Below, one piece after another: positions 9,613 to 23,054 of a DNA stretch of 64,000 nt. Below the pieces are notes generated by a model. The model was not told where the DNA came from. It worked only from the letters and a program-made list of their open reading frames with translations, and did no database searches. This DNA is from Strigops habroptila. Lineage: Eukaryota > Chordata > Aves > Psittaciformes > Psittacidae. Made by a program: the position numbers and the translations under genes. Every line of letters starts with the position of its first letter. The stretch's first letter is position 1. Location: contig NC_044289.2 in the NCBI RefSeq assembly GCF_004027225.2, positions 10,333,761 through 10,397,760 on the forward strand, read 5' to 3'.

Positions 9613-12600
9613 AAACAAGCACTTGCTGAAATGTGAAAAGGGAGATGAGGAAATGTGAATAGAGCCTGAATTTGGCAAGGTTTGTGCAGGGAAGTGTTAT
9701 ATGTGCCCCAAGACATTTTGGTACCAGGAGATGGACAGAGCACCTTGGCACCAGTAATGCTTAAAAGCTGAACCTGAAATGAAACACTTCCCTTATGTCA
9801 GTCTTTGGCTATATTTCTAGAAGTGGAAGATCTGGTTTTCATCCCATATTGTCAAATATCAGCATTTTTTCTTAAGGATCTGTCCTGAAAACATAACACA
9901 GGAAACTCCCTAGGAGGAATCTAAAGGAAAGGAGTAAAATGATCTATGATCTAAAATAATTATTACCCTGATAAGGGAAGACTGAACTGGTCTCCTGGAA
10001 TTAGATGATATATCAAACAGAATTCCTTCTTTCTTTAGGACCTAAGACCTTAAGAAAGCCTATGTACTTCTGTCCTCTTACAAAGTAGTGTATTGTGTGA
10101 CTTGTTTCTGGTGATCTTGAGCAGGGGGTCCTTAATAAGCTTGCAGCGTTTCATAGCTTGCAGTATGAACATGCGCTATGTGTTTGTGGTGTGAACTTGT
10201 CCTTCTATCCCACTGCATTTCAAAGAACAGGAGTAGAGTACCAGTGAAATTGTGGCTCCTTGTGAGAACTTTAAAAGGTTGAAGAGAATCCAAAAGGGAG
10301 AAGAGCTCTATACACTTTCTTTCTCCTATGGAGCAAAGGTGTAGGTGGGCTAAGCTCCAGGGATTCCTTCTTTTTTAATCACCCCTCTGTGATCAGGTTA
10401 TACTTGATTGGATTGCTGAGGTGTAAGTATATAGTGCTTCCCACGTGGTTATTTAGAAAGTGTAAGTTACTCATTAGAACCCCTTATCCCTCCATCAGTG
10501 TTCTGCAGAGTTGTAGTAGTGTATGTTAAGTTTGAAAATAAATCAATTTCAAGACTTTCTCTATTTATCACATCCTGCGTATTCAAATTTCTGTACAGAA
10601 TTCTTTGAATAAGTAGTCTTTTGAGTCTTTTGATATTTGAAGCATTTCTGCTGTATGTGTAACTCCTTCAGTTATAGAAGACTTATTTTAGGTTTGTGTT
10701 TCATACCACATTGAGTTAGACCTGATTTCTTAATCTCAAAGGGTGACTACTAGGATTTATACTTTAGATTCTGCTTGACTTTGTCTCTGATCGCACGTTC
10801 CTGATATAGAATGGAGACAGTGCAGCTATGGTGGCAGAGATGGGTATGACAGAACCACATAAGATTAGGTTCAACTTCTTGGATTTGCAGCACTTGCTTA
10901 TTTTCAGGCTGCGTATAATATCGAGGAAAGTTACTTTAAAAGTAGCTGAGGCCAAAATCACCATGATGATAGAACTAGTAAGAACCTAAAAGTGGTATTT
11001 ATGGGTAATGTGGTGAGCAGAAGCGTTGTGGTATCTTAAATAGTAATTGCAAAGATGTCTTATGGGAGAGGCGCTGGTACCACTCATCTCAGCAAATATA
11101 AATATTCATCTTAAAGCAGGATTTTAAGTTGTTTTCCTGTTATTTTCCCTGGTATGGTATTAAGGAAAGAGAAACGTGTGTGCATGCATAGAGGAAATCT
11201 ACAACCTAGGAAGAGAATAGTTGAGAGACAGGTTTCCTCTTTGCAGTACTTACTTCTACTTGACTTTTTCTGTGTATGTATATAAAATCTGTAAGGGAAA
11301 ACTTGCTACTCTCAGTTGTACTGCAAGGTAAGAATATATTTTTATTCTTGTCTGAAATGACATTGTCTTGCCAGCCAGTGGAGTTTTGCTGCTCAATAGC
11401 TTTTCCTCACGCAAGAACTATAAGTGTTTCTTTCATCATCTGTGTACTGAATTTTGTTGTTATCTTTGGATCTCGGGGCACAGGCTTAGATACCGGCCAT
11501 AAGATTATCATGTTGATATCTCTACTTTTATTAATCTTCTGCATGTGCATGCATTGCATCTACAATGATGAGACAGCAGCTGAAGTGTTCAAGATGCTTA
11601 CTGGGAGCAACTGATTCTTAAAAACCCAATGCCTCCCTCATAGGGCCCAGTCTTAAAATCCAGTGGGAGTTTTGTCTGCATGTGGAGTCTTAAGCAATCT
11701 GCCTGTGACAGGACTGAGTTGTGGAAAGGTAAAAGGGATGTCTAATTTGTTAGAACAGAAATTTACTGCAGTGGCTAGCTGGGATTTTCCATCATTTTGC
11801 CACAGTCGTGCTGGAGTTAGTTGTTTCTTTCCACTGTATACTATGTCCTCTTTGGCTTTTCCTTTTGTTTTCTCTCCCCTACCCCCCAGAATTAGTAAAG
11901 TTGTTGGACAGAAACAAGTACTTAAGAGTGAGGAAGGGCTCTGAGAGGGTACTCTTAGAAGGTATATAAAATAAAACTGGAAACTCTGTACTCAGATCTT
12001 GGAAATCTTGGGTGACTTGCTGAAGGACCATGAAAATGATGCTGTCTTCTGAATATTCTTTGTCTTTTATATCAGGTTACTGCTTACCTGGCAGATGTTC
12101 CCAGACTGAGAATGGCATGGTGTGGAGGACACTGCAGTAAAAGTGTTTAATTCCCCTTTTTTGGGTATGTTTTCACTCTTCATAACTGAATGTATTGCAT
12201 TTATAATGTGAATGATTGAGGACATATCTGCAAAATAATGATGGGATACAAGAATATGGGCCTGACTTTATTAAAAGGTGTTACAATTGCAATGCAAAAA
12301 ACCCAACCCTGAAACCCCAACTGCTGCATTTCTATCACTTGATGGCTTATCTAAAATCATTTTGAAGAGGCAATGTCTGAAGCTTTTGGATTTGTTGAAT
12401 AATTATGATCAGATGTTAAGTGACAGAGTGCTGTAAATGCAATGCTCTATCACTGAAATTGTTTTGCCTCATGACTTTTCATGTAGGAAAACTTTCTAGT
12501 TCTTCTCAAGGCATTAAAACTTATATTTCTGCCGTGGTTCTGAGGAACTGCAGGGGACTGAGTTCCAAGTAACTCCTGAAATTCTCATACCCATTGCACT

Positions 12601-12926
12601 GATTTAGAAATATGGGTGGTGTTAGTGAGGAAGGACATCATGGGTCTAAGGAAGAGTGCAGCTGTGGAGATTGTCTTAAACATCTTTCAGTGTGGTCTGG
12701 TCTTTTAGAGATTAAAATATCTGCTTAGTGCTAATGAAATAAATTCTTCAATGCAGAAAGCCCTAAGCCCCTTAATTAACAGGGAAACTTAATATATGCT
12801 TAAAGGTCTGGTGAGTTTCAGCCTGCTGCTTTTATGCATGCAGAATTGTTGCCAGAAAGATTCCAGTTCAGCTGTGTACAAATCTTGCAACATAAAGGAC
12901 TAACTTACATAGGATGAAATAGAGCT

Positions 12927-13193
12927 TCAATACGCAAGCACCTGAAGCATAAGCATGACTACCCTCTTTGCAAGGAGTTCTTTGATTCTGTGTTCAGTCA
13001 AATACCTGATAGATGAGAATTGTTCACTTTCCAAAAACCCCTTGCCACAGGTGAAGCCAGCATAACCAAAGGCAGAGAAAGTGAGTGTCTCCAGATTGTC
13101 TTCGGTGGCTTTTAATTCTTTGCAAGAATCCAGCGTAATGTCAGTTTTCTCAGCCTTGTCCGTGAGCAGAAGGTACTGTTCACACTTGGACAC
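12927..13193 (-). other. Unassigned open frame, 88 codons, protein-like composition
   Basis: The frame is rich in Glu, Lys, Asp and Thr and has a mixed hydrophilic pattern, unlike the Ser/Leu/Phe/Cys-rich frames elsewhere in this AT-rich window. It is preceded by an in-frame TGA and begins with GTG, so it has no normal start. An ATG occurs only near its end. A CAG|GTATTT donor-like site lies inside it on the minus strand at about 13007. I recognise no family. It could be an exon remnant, a pseudogene fragment or chance. Confidence 0.12.
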
Positions 13194-16100
13194 TCAGCTA
13201 TCTGATTTGCAGACAAGATGACCTCTGCCCATCAACTATCAAGATGAATTCCATTAGGAACTGGGACTCAGAACTTCTAGAGTTCCAGGGCAGGCTTTCC
13301 TTGCCTAAAGTTTTCACTTCTACTGTGCCCTAAGGCTGTCATTTCTGAACACTGACTATTTTAGGCCTTGTGCTGAACAGTGAGGCTTTTCCCTCCTCAC
13401 TGATACTTTCACTTGAATTTGTTAATTCAAATTTGTTAAAGGCTGGGTTCAGAGCCAGCAGCAGAACTTGACTGAATTAAGAGTGACATGTGTCTGATTC
13501 TTGGATTTGCTATTTTTCAAATACTTCTAAAATCATCAGCTTTAGGCCAGATGTTTGGCTATTTCTAGTCCCCTGCCATTCCTGTTTTGCTTTAAGGCAA
13601 GAATTAAGGAGTTCCCTTGCATAGAAAAATTTCTAGCATAGATCTAACCAACATCACCATGTTGGACTTTCTGCCTCAAATCCCATTTCCTGATTTGCCA
13701 CAGGTGGATTGAAATATCTCAGGGAAGGGACAAAAAATACTGTGTGTTTTGGTGCTGCTGTCTGCTGGGAAGTTCTGTAGGAGGATATCAGCACTGTGTT
13801 CAATAGTAATGTGTCCCCCTGCTATTTTTTTGTGTGTTCCCTTCTGCCCCCACTGTTGCTAGGCTACTTCTGGGAACATAACCTTGGAGACTTGGATACC
13901 CTTATCCATCTTGCCTGTGGATCGTCAGGGATACAGCTGCTCTGTGGAATGCAGTGCAACCAAGCTAGCTCCAAGTGAGATTCCTTGAGTGCTGGAAGCA
14001 GTGTCCCTGATGTTAACGGCCTGAGCAGAGCTCTGCATTTACCTTGTTTGGCAGACTTTGGTGCTAATATGGCTCCGTTACATTGAGCTATTGGGGTATC
14101 TCTAAACTGAGCTGTGATCTGTGGGAACAGGTAGTCTGGATTTTGTAGATTTTCCATACTCTTGGAATTAACTCTTATACAGCAGGTTAATGTGGTTTTG
14201 TACGCTTAATAAATACATTTGTGTATCTCTGTTTAAAGTTTTAAGGGGAGCTGAAATATCAGTGAAGCTGTATTGATTTCACTGGAAGCACAGAGGTCTG
14301 CAAGTTGGACCAATTAGGTGTCCAAATGGAATTTCGGAATTAAGCCACCTTCAAATTAGTATCTGTTATTTTCTTCTCTCCAACCTGCTGATCTACCAGA
14401 GTAATCTATTGGTTTTTAATAATGTCTGTGAAGACTTTTGAAGATAACCAAATAAGAAATAAAATCTAGTGTTGTGAAAGAATAACCCTGCGAGGTTACT
14501 GCCTTGAAACTGACTTATTTTAAAGTTTGTCTTCAGATAGTTAAAGATAAAATAGGTATATTCTACCACTATAAGAAAACAGTAAACAGCTTTCTGGGGG
14601 GAGTGTATAATGTAGTGTTGCAGTTGTTAACTGTTGACCCTGCCTTTACACTACAGGAATTTTTGGAACTATGAGTGAGCAGTCAAGCAGAAGTCAGGCT
14701 AAAGCAACAACTCTGATGAATGCCATCTCATAGCAGAAAGAATGTGTTTTGATAACTTAAGGCATTGCCTATAGAAAAGAAAAACAAAGAATTTGTAGTC
14801 TATTCATAATCTTAATTTCTGAAAGGGGAGTGCGTGCGTTACAGGTTTCAGGTTATTTAAAGAACTCAGAAAAGATGGGGAAGCTGGAACTTCCAAGGCT
14901 TCCAGTGTTTTCTGCGACTGCTTCAGTGGGTAAGCTAGGTTACTCCCTTGCTTTAATTGCATATGTGAAGAAATTTAATGGAGACTGCCTATGTGGCAAG
15001 GAAACTTTGTATCAGAAGCAGAGAAATTATTAACATTAAATTTGAGCTCGATTTACATGTTAGCATATGCTAAGCTGCAAATTCTTCATCAGCTAATGTA
15101 TAGTTGAATGCTATTCTGCACTAGTAAATAATACAATATAAGCAGGCCAGTAGAGCAAGATTGTCAGCAAGCACCTGACATCCGTTCTTTTTGGTTTGTG
15201 GTCTTTGTAACAGTTCTAGTCTGGCCCTTTCAGGTGAATTTGAGTTCACATTTGTAGCAGGTTTTAAGTGGGCCTCTAAGGTACATCTTCCAGGTACTTT
15301 CATCCAAAAAGTGTCCTGTTTTTGTGCTTCAGGACAGTTCTGCAGCATAACCCGAAGCACAGTAAGTGCAGCTGGGAAGTTTATGTGCATGACAGATTAT
15401 ATATATATTCAACTGAGTTATTTAAGAATTTCCACTGAAATAAAACACATTTTCCATATATGTTGTTGTGCACTGAAAGCCTTCCAGAATAGGTTTTGTT
15501 TGCTAAAGGAGCAGTGAAATCAAACTAGAAATACTGACTTACAGAAGAATGTGAGTTTTACAAGTGAATGCAGTCAAGTCATGATGTCACCAATGATGTG
15601 AGCTAAACCATTTCAGAAATATTGCATTAAAGATTAGTCATGCTGCCAGTATGGAGATAGTCTGGTTTGATTTCTTTAGCAGCTTTGAGATGACAGTAGC
15701 TGCTCACATGTTGAAAGAATAACAGAATAACTTTCTTGCCTTACTCTGATGGTGAGGGAATAATCTTTTCCTTATTCATTGGAAACAGGACAAGCAATAA
15801 TGGCCTTAAGCTTCCCTAGAGACTACAGCTGGATAGTTAGACCTTTTTATTTGCAAATATGGAATAAATATTTTGAAAGAGGCTTGAAACCACTGGAGCT
15901 TTAAAGAATAGGTAACAAACTGGGGCCAAAATGGCTTAGTGTAGCTGGGCATGCTTGGGAGAGCTACATGGATTGGACATTTGCTTCAGGAAAACGTTCT
16001 AGATCTAATCAGTGATGAGCAATAAAACATTAGTCTTTGTTCTTTGAACAATGATCCATGCTTTTAATTCTTGATGTGCAGTGTGTGATAGAAACAGGGT

Positions 16101-19100
16101 GTGACTAAAATCTTAAAGGCAAACCACAGTCAGGGTTCAGTCTAGTGTACTAAGAAGCTGGTTCCTTTTTCTACATCTGAAAAAGGGTGACAGATTCCAA
16201 ACTGTTGGAAAGTGATGTTGATTTAAAACAAACCTAAATCAAGGTCTGATTTTTCCAGTGTGCTGATTGTCCTTACAGACATGTTTAGCAGCCATATAAA
16301 TAGAAGTATCTTGTTGGCCTTGGTGCCTAGCACATACATCCTAAATCATAAGGAATGCAGAAGTTACGGGGTATAGTATTAAGTGAATTTCTATTTATGC
16401 TTTTGAATTAAAAAATCAAACAAAAAAAACCCAAATTTGAAAGCATCATAGGTAAAGACAGTCAAATGGCTTTCAAATATCTGGTCTCTTTTAAAATATA
16501 TTCCAGAAGCTGATCTTAAAAAATCCCCTCTGTGGCTTTGTCTCGGTGACTCACTTCATTTGACTGTTGATCACACTTTTTAATTTTTTTGCTGATGAGA
16601 TGTTCTCAGTTAGAATCAGCTAAACCAATTTGCAGATAAGGATTTAAAAACACTCAAGCACATTATGCCAATTTCTATACTCTTGAGTTCTCCTACTCCC
16701 CATCCCTTCCTTATGCACTAAGAGAAAACGATCTGTCTAGTTTTAATTTATTTTGCACAACACAAACTAAGCTTGTTAAGTTCAAGTCAATTAAAATGAA
16801 ATGTTTGAGCATATGTCAGCTTCTCAGAAACTCGTATTGTGTAATCCAGCACTTCGCTATTCTGACAAGCTGAAGGAATGTTTCCAGTAGAGGAATCAGT
16901 CAGAAGTGAATCATCATCTGTGGGGAGAGGAAGGGGGAAAAAAAGTCTAAAATCTTGTCCTCTAGGGAATAGACTTAACTTACTTTTGAGTGAACTCAGG
17001 CTACCTCTAGAAAGGTTATGACCTAGAATAGCCCATGACCTTGCAAAACAGTGTTCAAGTTCTTTCTTGTAGTCATCCTCGGTATTTGGCTGACAGAGGG
17101 AAAATCAGCAGCTGAGGAAGTAACTTCCTCTGAACCTTTGATCCCACATTCTGCTGCTGCTCTAACAGTAGCCTTAGGAAGAGTAACTGTCAGGCTTCTC
17201 TTGCTTAAATGTATCTTTAGCGTTGCATCATGTTCTGAAGGAAATAGTCCAACTTTACTTGTACCGTTATAATATCTCTTGTTGAAGAAAAAGAATGTTG
17301 AACATGTTCTGTATTATCCTCTTTCCTTTGTAAGCATGTGTTCTGTAGAAACCACTGATAGAAAAGCTGTTGCACTTAAAGTGGAAGCCTCTGAACATGA
17401 CAGCTGTTCTTTGTAGTAGGAGCCTACTAGGCAAAACTATTTATTGCAGATATGAACTTGTCATTTTGCTTCTGAAGTAGGATTTGATCATTAGATTACA
17501 GTAATCCTATTCTTGGCACATAAATTGCGGAAAATATAAGGCTGAGATCAAAATCACTTGGAATACAATGTACTTCGCTGTCAATTCTGGTATGTCAAGG
17601 TTTAGACTTCTACTTGAGTAACTTCAATTGTCTTTGCTTCTTTAGGGTAACTTGTACGACAATGTCGAAGTAGTCAGTCTCTTTAAATGATAGTAAATGA
17701 AGTTGTATGCTCATGTGGTCATGAAGCTAGAATGGATAGTACTTAGTTTAGTTAAACACTGATTTTATTTATTTATTTTGATTTTTCATTTGAATCTTGA
17801 TGAGACTTTCAGCCCAAGAGAATTCCTGAGCCACATTTCTCTATCTCCTAAGAAGCGGAGAAGGAAAATATTAGCTGTGTAAGCTCTTGATGCAGGTGCT
17901 CTGTGTCTCTAAATTCTGGGAAAGCTTCATACTTATAATAAAAGCTTTAAAAAACCTTAGTGTAGAGAACTGAGAAAAAAAGGAAAGGTCTTGAAGTTCT
18001 TACTTTTGTTTATTTGTTGCTTCCGTCTCATCCCATTCCGAGACACATTTGGTTTGAAATCCATGAAGTGCAAAACCAGGTAGCGTTATTTTGCTTTTGT
18101 TCTTGAAACTGTTTAGGTACAGATTTTTCTACAGTTGTGCAAGATAGAATTAACTGCTTCATGAGATCAGTTACATTCTAGCAGGTGGAGCTTTAAGACA
18201 AAGGCCAAACAGCGAGGCCGTTTACATGACTTGCAGACTTCTCTGGCCTGAAGTATGGCTGCTGTCTAATACCGGACTGTTGCTTGGCAGCTTTATTTCT
18301 TTTGGGCAGTGGTTTGTTAGTATATTGGCTGCGCAGACAATTTGTTGTGCAAACATGATCTCGCATCCCTGTGCAGGCAGGTTTTTCTCTGTAGCAAACT
18401 GCCCCTTTTTCTTTTTGCCTTCCAGTGTATATATACATCTTGGTGTTCTATTCATGGGCATACAAAGCTTTAAATAGAACTTGGCATTTGTGTCTCTCAT
18501 GAATCATGCATTCATCAGCATCTGTGATACATTATTAATCTTTAATCTGAAGATTCAAGTTGTCCCTGGAAACATGCATCTTAGCCTGTTTTAATATTAC
18601 CAAGACAGGAAAAACCCCAGCAAAATCATCATGACACTTGTTTTTATGGGTGGCTTAGATGAAAATTGAATTGTTCTGTTTATACTTATGAAAGCTTATG
18701 TACTGGGACACAGGTGGAAAAATAATATATAAGGAGGGAGATGTGGTACACAGTTGCTTGATTTAACATTGTTCTGCCTGTAAGAACTACCAGTGAAAAA
18801 TTAACTCAAGGAATCACTTTATTGTTCCAGAATGCAAATGCTAGAGAATGATAATGCTCGTATAAGGCATTACCATTCTCCATTTAAAACTGGAGATGTT
18901 TTAAAGTGATCTTTGCAAGAAGTTAGAGGGAGAGAGGCATGAAAGGACTTGAAGAAAAAGAAAAGATTGAAGCTTTTGGTCTTTTCTGCTGTCTGCTGTT
19001 CTTGGTGCACACCGTTGGTGTCTGCTGATCCCATTCCAGGACTTCAGATTCTGACTTACAGTGCCTACCTGCTGCTAAGATTATAGTCTGACTTAGGGAC

Positions 19101-21613
19101 TGGCAACATTAAAGATCGGTATGTTTGTCTAAGTTATCTGTTTGAGGTGTGTGCTCGTGTGGGAGTCTTATGTAGGGGAGCTATTGAGAGATTTCCAGGT
19201 GTGTGTGGTGGGGAAATGTTGTTGCTGTGGGAAGGATGCTACCTGGATATTCAGCTAGAAGCAGGCGGGGAGAATGTTCCCAGCCAAAGTAAATAATGTA
19301 GCTGCTGTAAATGGAAATGGCTGTTCAGAGAGCTACAAGGAGGTAGGACAACTGGACCATCAAATAGGTTTGTTGCAGTGCTTGGCTGGGGTGTGCCGAA
19401 ATAATTCCTTTGGCTGCTGAGTAGGAAGTGTTTGAAACGTCATTATTAAAGGTAACAGAGGACTTTCTCCTGCCCCCTCTTCAATTGATGCTTCCTGAAC
19501 AAAAGGAGACCTTGTGTTGATGTGCACAAATACCTTGTTTGAACAAATGGAGCTGTTGCTTTCTCATTCTGTAATTCAGGCCTTGATTAATTGCATGCAG
19601 TTTTAAAAATGCAATTTAGATGAAGCTGCAGTATTCAAGCAGAATGACTTTGGGAATTAAACAATTATTGGTAAAGAAATACTTGCTTTGTGATTTACTT
19701 TAAATTATTTTAAACTTCAAATTGTTTGCTGGGTGCCTGCATGAAATACAATACCTGTGTTGCTAAACTTATTCTCAAGTCTAGTACTGGTTCAACCTTG
19801 AATTGTTTTTCACTAACTTTGGATTTTAGACCGAGTAGGAGTTGGTTGACACTGAATCCTTATACCTGCTTATTATTGTGATGAAAAGGTAGTATTTTAG
19901 AATAAGGTGGCCTCTTTGAAGGAAAACGATCAGTTCATCTCTAACATGTGGCACTAAAAACTTCACATTACACCTAAAATTTGGATCCTCACGCTCCCAC
20001 TGTTCAGATACTTCGGTTTGGTTCCAATGTGTAATTACTGGTGCATCTTCTCTGCAGCCAATTCTGATGGTTTTGGTTTTGTTTTTTTTTACACAGCAAC
20101 AAAAGAGGAGAAAGTGTTAAGAACAGGAGACTTGCTTCAAACATGTCAGCAGCCATGGAAATTAAGGCAGCTTTAGAACTCCTAACAGACAAAGCTGGTA
20201 GTCTCATCATTAAACACGATGTAGCTACAGCTTTCTTGGTAACTTGTGCAGTCTTCCTGAAACCTCTTCTTTAGTGCAGACTTCCCTAAAATGATGCAAA
20301 TCTTATGGATACAAACTGGTCCTAAATGTTTAATCTCTTGAATATTGTCAATTTTTGCAATGTTTCAGCTGTTGGGCTCCTCCTGTTACAGCTGTTGAGA
20401 TGCTTTGTTCATAAAAGACACTGTTGAGGCACAATGCTTCTGTATGTGTTATTTAGGTCTCAATCAAACTTATTAAACCCCAGTGTTTTTCTTAACCCAT
20501 CTAACATTTGTAGATTCATGTATTAGTTACTTTCTCCCAAGTCCTCTTTTGTGAGGCAGTTACTTAAATGTTTTCCAGTGTATAAAAAAAAAAACTTCTA
20601 AAAAGGCAAAAAAGCAGACTGTATACATGTTAGCTATTTGGTGTTTGTGTGTGTTTGCATACTTGCATTCAAAACCATTGAAGTTGTGTGCGTGTGTGTA
20701 TACATTGTACCCTGTTCCATCAAAATAATGTGAAATAGTTAAAAGCAGTATGAATCATAATGACAGACTTGGTGCCTCGGTATCCAAGATACGTTAACAT
20801 GCTGATAAGTTACTTGTTTTCCTGCTGTGAGAACTGGTTGCTGTATTTGATTCTTTAGCTGAATACAAACTAAATTAAATCTGCAGTGACCTTTATTGTG
20901 CTCTAGCTAATGACCCAGTTAACCTCTGGTTAATTTTCTGTCTCTTGGTGTCCTGGGAACAGGGACATGTTTACTTCAGTTGCCACAAACCTTTAGAAAT
21001 GTGCCACTGGCATTTATTATTCTAGAGCTGTGTGTTTTAATAGAAATTAGCTAATGGGCCATGGGGGTCTGCAGAAGTTGTAGAATGCCAATGAGGAGTT
21101 TTCTTTCATTTTTCCTCCACCCTGATTTACATGACTAAGCTTTTAGCTTTTCTTGGTTTTGTTTTTGTTTCTTGAGTATTGATCTGTCTCCTGTGGAGGA
21201 AACAAACTATTTGCTTAACGTGCAGGAGGACATTATTGTTGGCAGCTTCCCAGAGACTCCCCTCTTCTGCATGCTCTAAATTAAACTGGAACCAGCACAG
21301 ACATTGCTAGGGAAGTTTGCAACTAATGCAGTATTATTATTGCATGGCTGTGGTATGCAAATAAATCTGAATATAACCATAAAATTAACAATAGTGAAGA
21401 CCTTTTCTAAGAGCAGATCTGAATACCACTTTTCTGATGCAAATAGGACTCTCTGGCAAGTGGGTGGGCTCATCTATGAAGTACACATTCCTCTGCAGGA
21501 AATGAAGTTACACTGATACAACAGGCGTCAGAACAAGGCAGAATGATTATCCACACCCATTTGTAGTAACAATCCATATTGTCCGTGTCACACATCTATT
21601 AATTAATGCACAA

Positions 21614-22228
21614 TCAAAAAACAAGTGGAATCTTTCCTGATGTGTAGGACATGCAGTGCTTACAGGTTGAGGCCTTGAGAAATAGCTGTTCTAGAGCCAG
21701 TCCTTTCTGCTTTGTCTGTTCCTTAAAGATTTTACCACAAATTTCCTTTGGAAAGGAAATCCTTCTTTTTTGTTTTGCCCATGGCAGTGACGAGAACAGG
21801 TAGAAGCAGCTGACCGAGTGCTCAGCCTCACCCTCTGGTATAGCTGCTCTGCAAAGAGCAGATGGAAACGCTGCTGCAGCAAACCCGAGTCCCGTGTTGG
21901 CTGTGTGAACAAATGGGTTTGGAGAGGGAGTGGGAAAGCTTGCCCTGTTTTGCTGAGCTATAGGACACTTGTTCAGACTTGCAAGTTTTATTTTGAGACT
22001 TTTTGTGACCTTAGAACCACTGCTTAATGATTGTACGTTAAAAATATGAAACACTGAGAGGGACAGGAGGATTTTCCATGAAGAGTTTCTTGGGAACTTG
22101 CTCTGTTCAGCCTGGTGGCTTAGATCACCACACAAAATAAGCAGTGTCTGTGCTCTGTGTGTGCCTTGGGTATATTCTGTGATTTTGCTAGAGACCAGCT
22201 GCTTCCACCAGCTGGGGAGAACTGGCAT
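21614..22228 (-). other. Unassigned 204-codon open frame
   Basis: This is the longest frame outside low-complexity and CpG-island DNA. It starts with a true ATG at 22226-22228 with A at -3, a partly favourable Kozak context, and runs to a stop at the left end. I see no domain, signal peptide or recognisable family; the composition is Ser, Leu and Lys rich. A frame this long is expected by chance well under once in AT-rich DNA of this size, though the locally higher GC content makes it less surprising. Most likely fortuitous. Confidence 0.12.
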
Positions 22229-23005
22229 TCTCTCTTATCTGTTATCATTTTCTTCTTACCTGTAAAAAACATCAAACATGGAAAAAAAACATTCCTAAGA
22301 AAGGACTGTGCAAGCTTTATCACTCGTGAAACCATTGCCATCCAAATGGGACTTTGCATATATTCTACCTGGTGATTAAATGAATTTCTTAATTTCTTCT
22401 AAGTGCCTGTTCGTAAAGGATCCACCACGTCATATCCTACTGGGCATCACAACCCTTTGCTTCCTTATTGTAAGGGGAGAGAAATTGTGTGACTGTAGAA
22501 ATAACACTGAAGTTGTGGATTGTTATGTTGTTCTAATGTGGCTTTGTGCCTGAACTTAAGTGATGAAAGTGTGTCCTGTACGTTCCTGGGGTGATTTTAA
22601 AATGTATTTATTTATTTTGACTTCTGGCAGAGGAAGATGTAAAATCTCAACCTCTGTGTTGTTTTGTTTTTCTTGAGAATTAAGCCTTGACAAAAGGAGT
22701 TTTAAGTTGCGAGATGTTAAAGCCCTCCCTCTTTACCAGCTGGAACATCTTGAAAATGAAAACTTTTTCTGTCAATCATCAGACAGTACAGGGAATTCCA
22801 CGTACAAAGGGAGCTACAGTGCCCCACAGCTTAGTCCCCGGTCTTTTCTGTTTACGAGCTTATTCTGTCAGGGTCTGTTAGTTTTGGTATTGTTAGCGAT
22901 TTAACAGGATTTCAGACTTGGTGTGGTCTCCATAGGTCCTTTGCCTGTTTCACCTCCGAGTATTCCTACTGCTAGAGGAGAAAAGCAACTGTGACTGAGA
23001 AGATT

Positions 23006-23054
23006 GGAATTACACACAGTGTAATTCCCTTATTCATAAATTTATAAGGGAATT
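23006..23054. repeat. Two overlapping perfect inverted repeats sharing an arm
   Basis: First hairpin: GGAATTACAC (23006-23015), a 3-nt loop, and GTGTAATTCC (23019-23028). Second hairpin: AATTCCCTTAT (23023-23033), a 10-nt loop, and ATAAGGGAATT (23044-23054). Both are perfect (10 and 11 bp). They share 23023-23028, so only one can form at a time. No flanking duplication that would mark a transposon end is evident. Confidence 0.85.

Larger units (their letters stand above)
9613..22999. other. Noncoding DNA; no gene recognised
   Basis: AT-rich sequence with few repeats. Notable points are a minus-strand open frame with protein-like composition at 12927-13193, a locally CpG-containing block at 18190-18400 open in several frames on both strands, an AT-rich block near 19560-19690 and another at 20900-21070 that look like conserved noncoding DNA, and a 204-codon minus-strand frame at 21614-22228. 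Weak similarity to dispersed amniote repeats occurs near 11641-11710 and 14250-14290. None of these is strong enough to call a gene. Confidence 0.55.

Noticed and set aside
8890..9678. 262-codon minus-strand lysine-rich frame
   Set aside because: It spans the A-rich and T/G-rich low-complexity tracts; the lysine and asparagine runs come from poly(A)-type composition.
11641..11710. Similarity to a dispersed amniote repeat motif ('cagtgggagttttg...')
   Set aside because: Short and from memory only; a weaker echo at 14250-14290. Not enough to name a family without a library search.
19788..19800. Possible tRNA B-box (GGTTCAACC)
   Set aside because: No A box at the right distance and no cloverleaf can be drawn.
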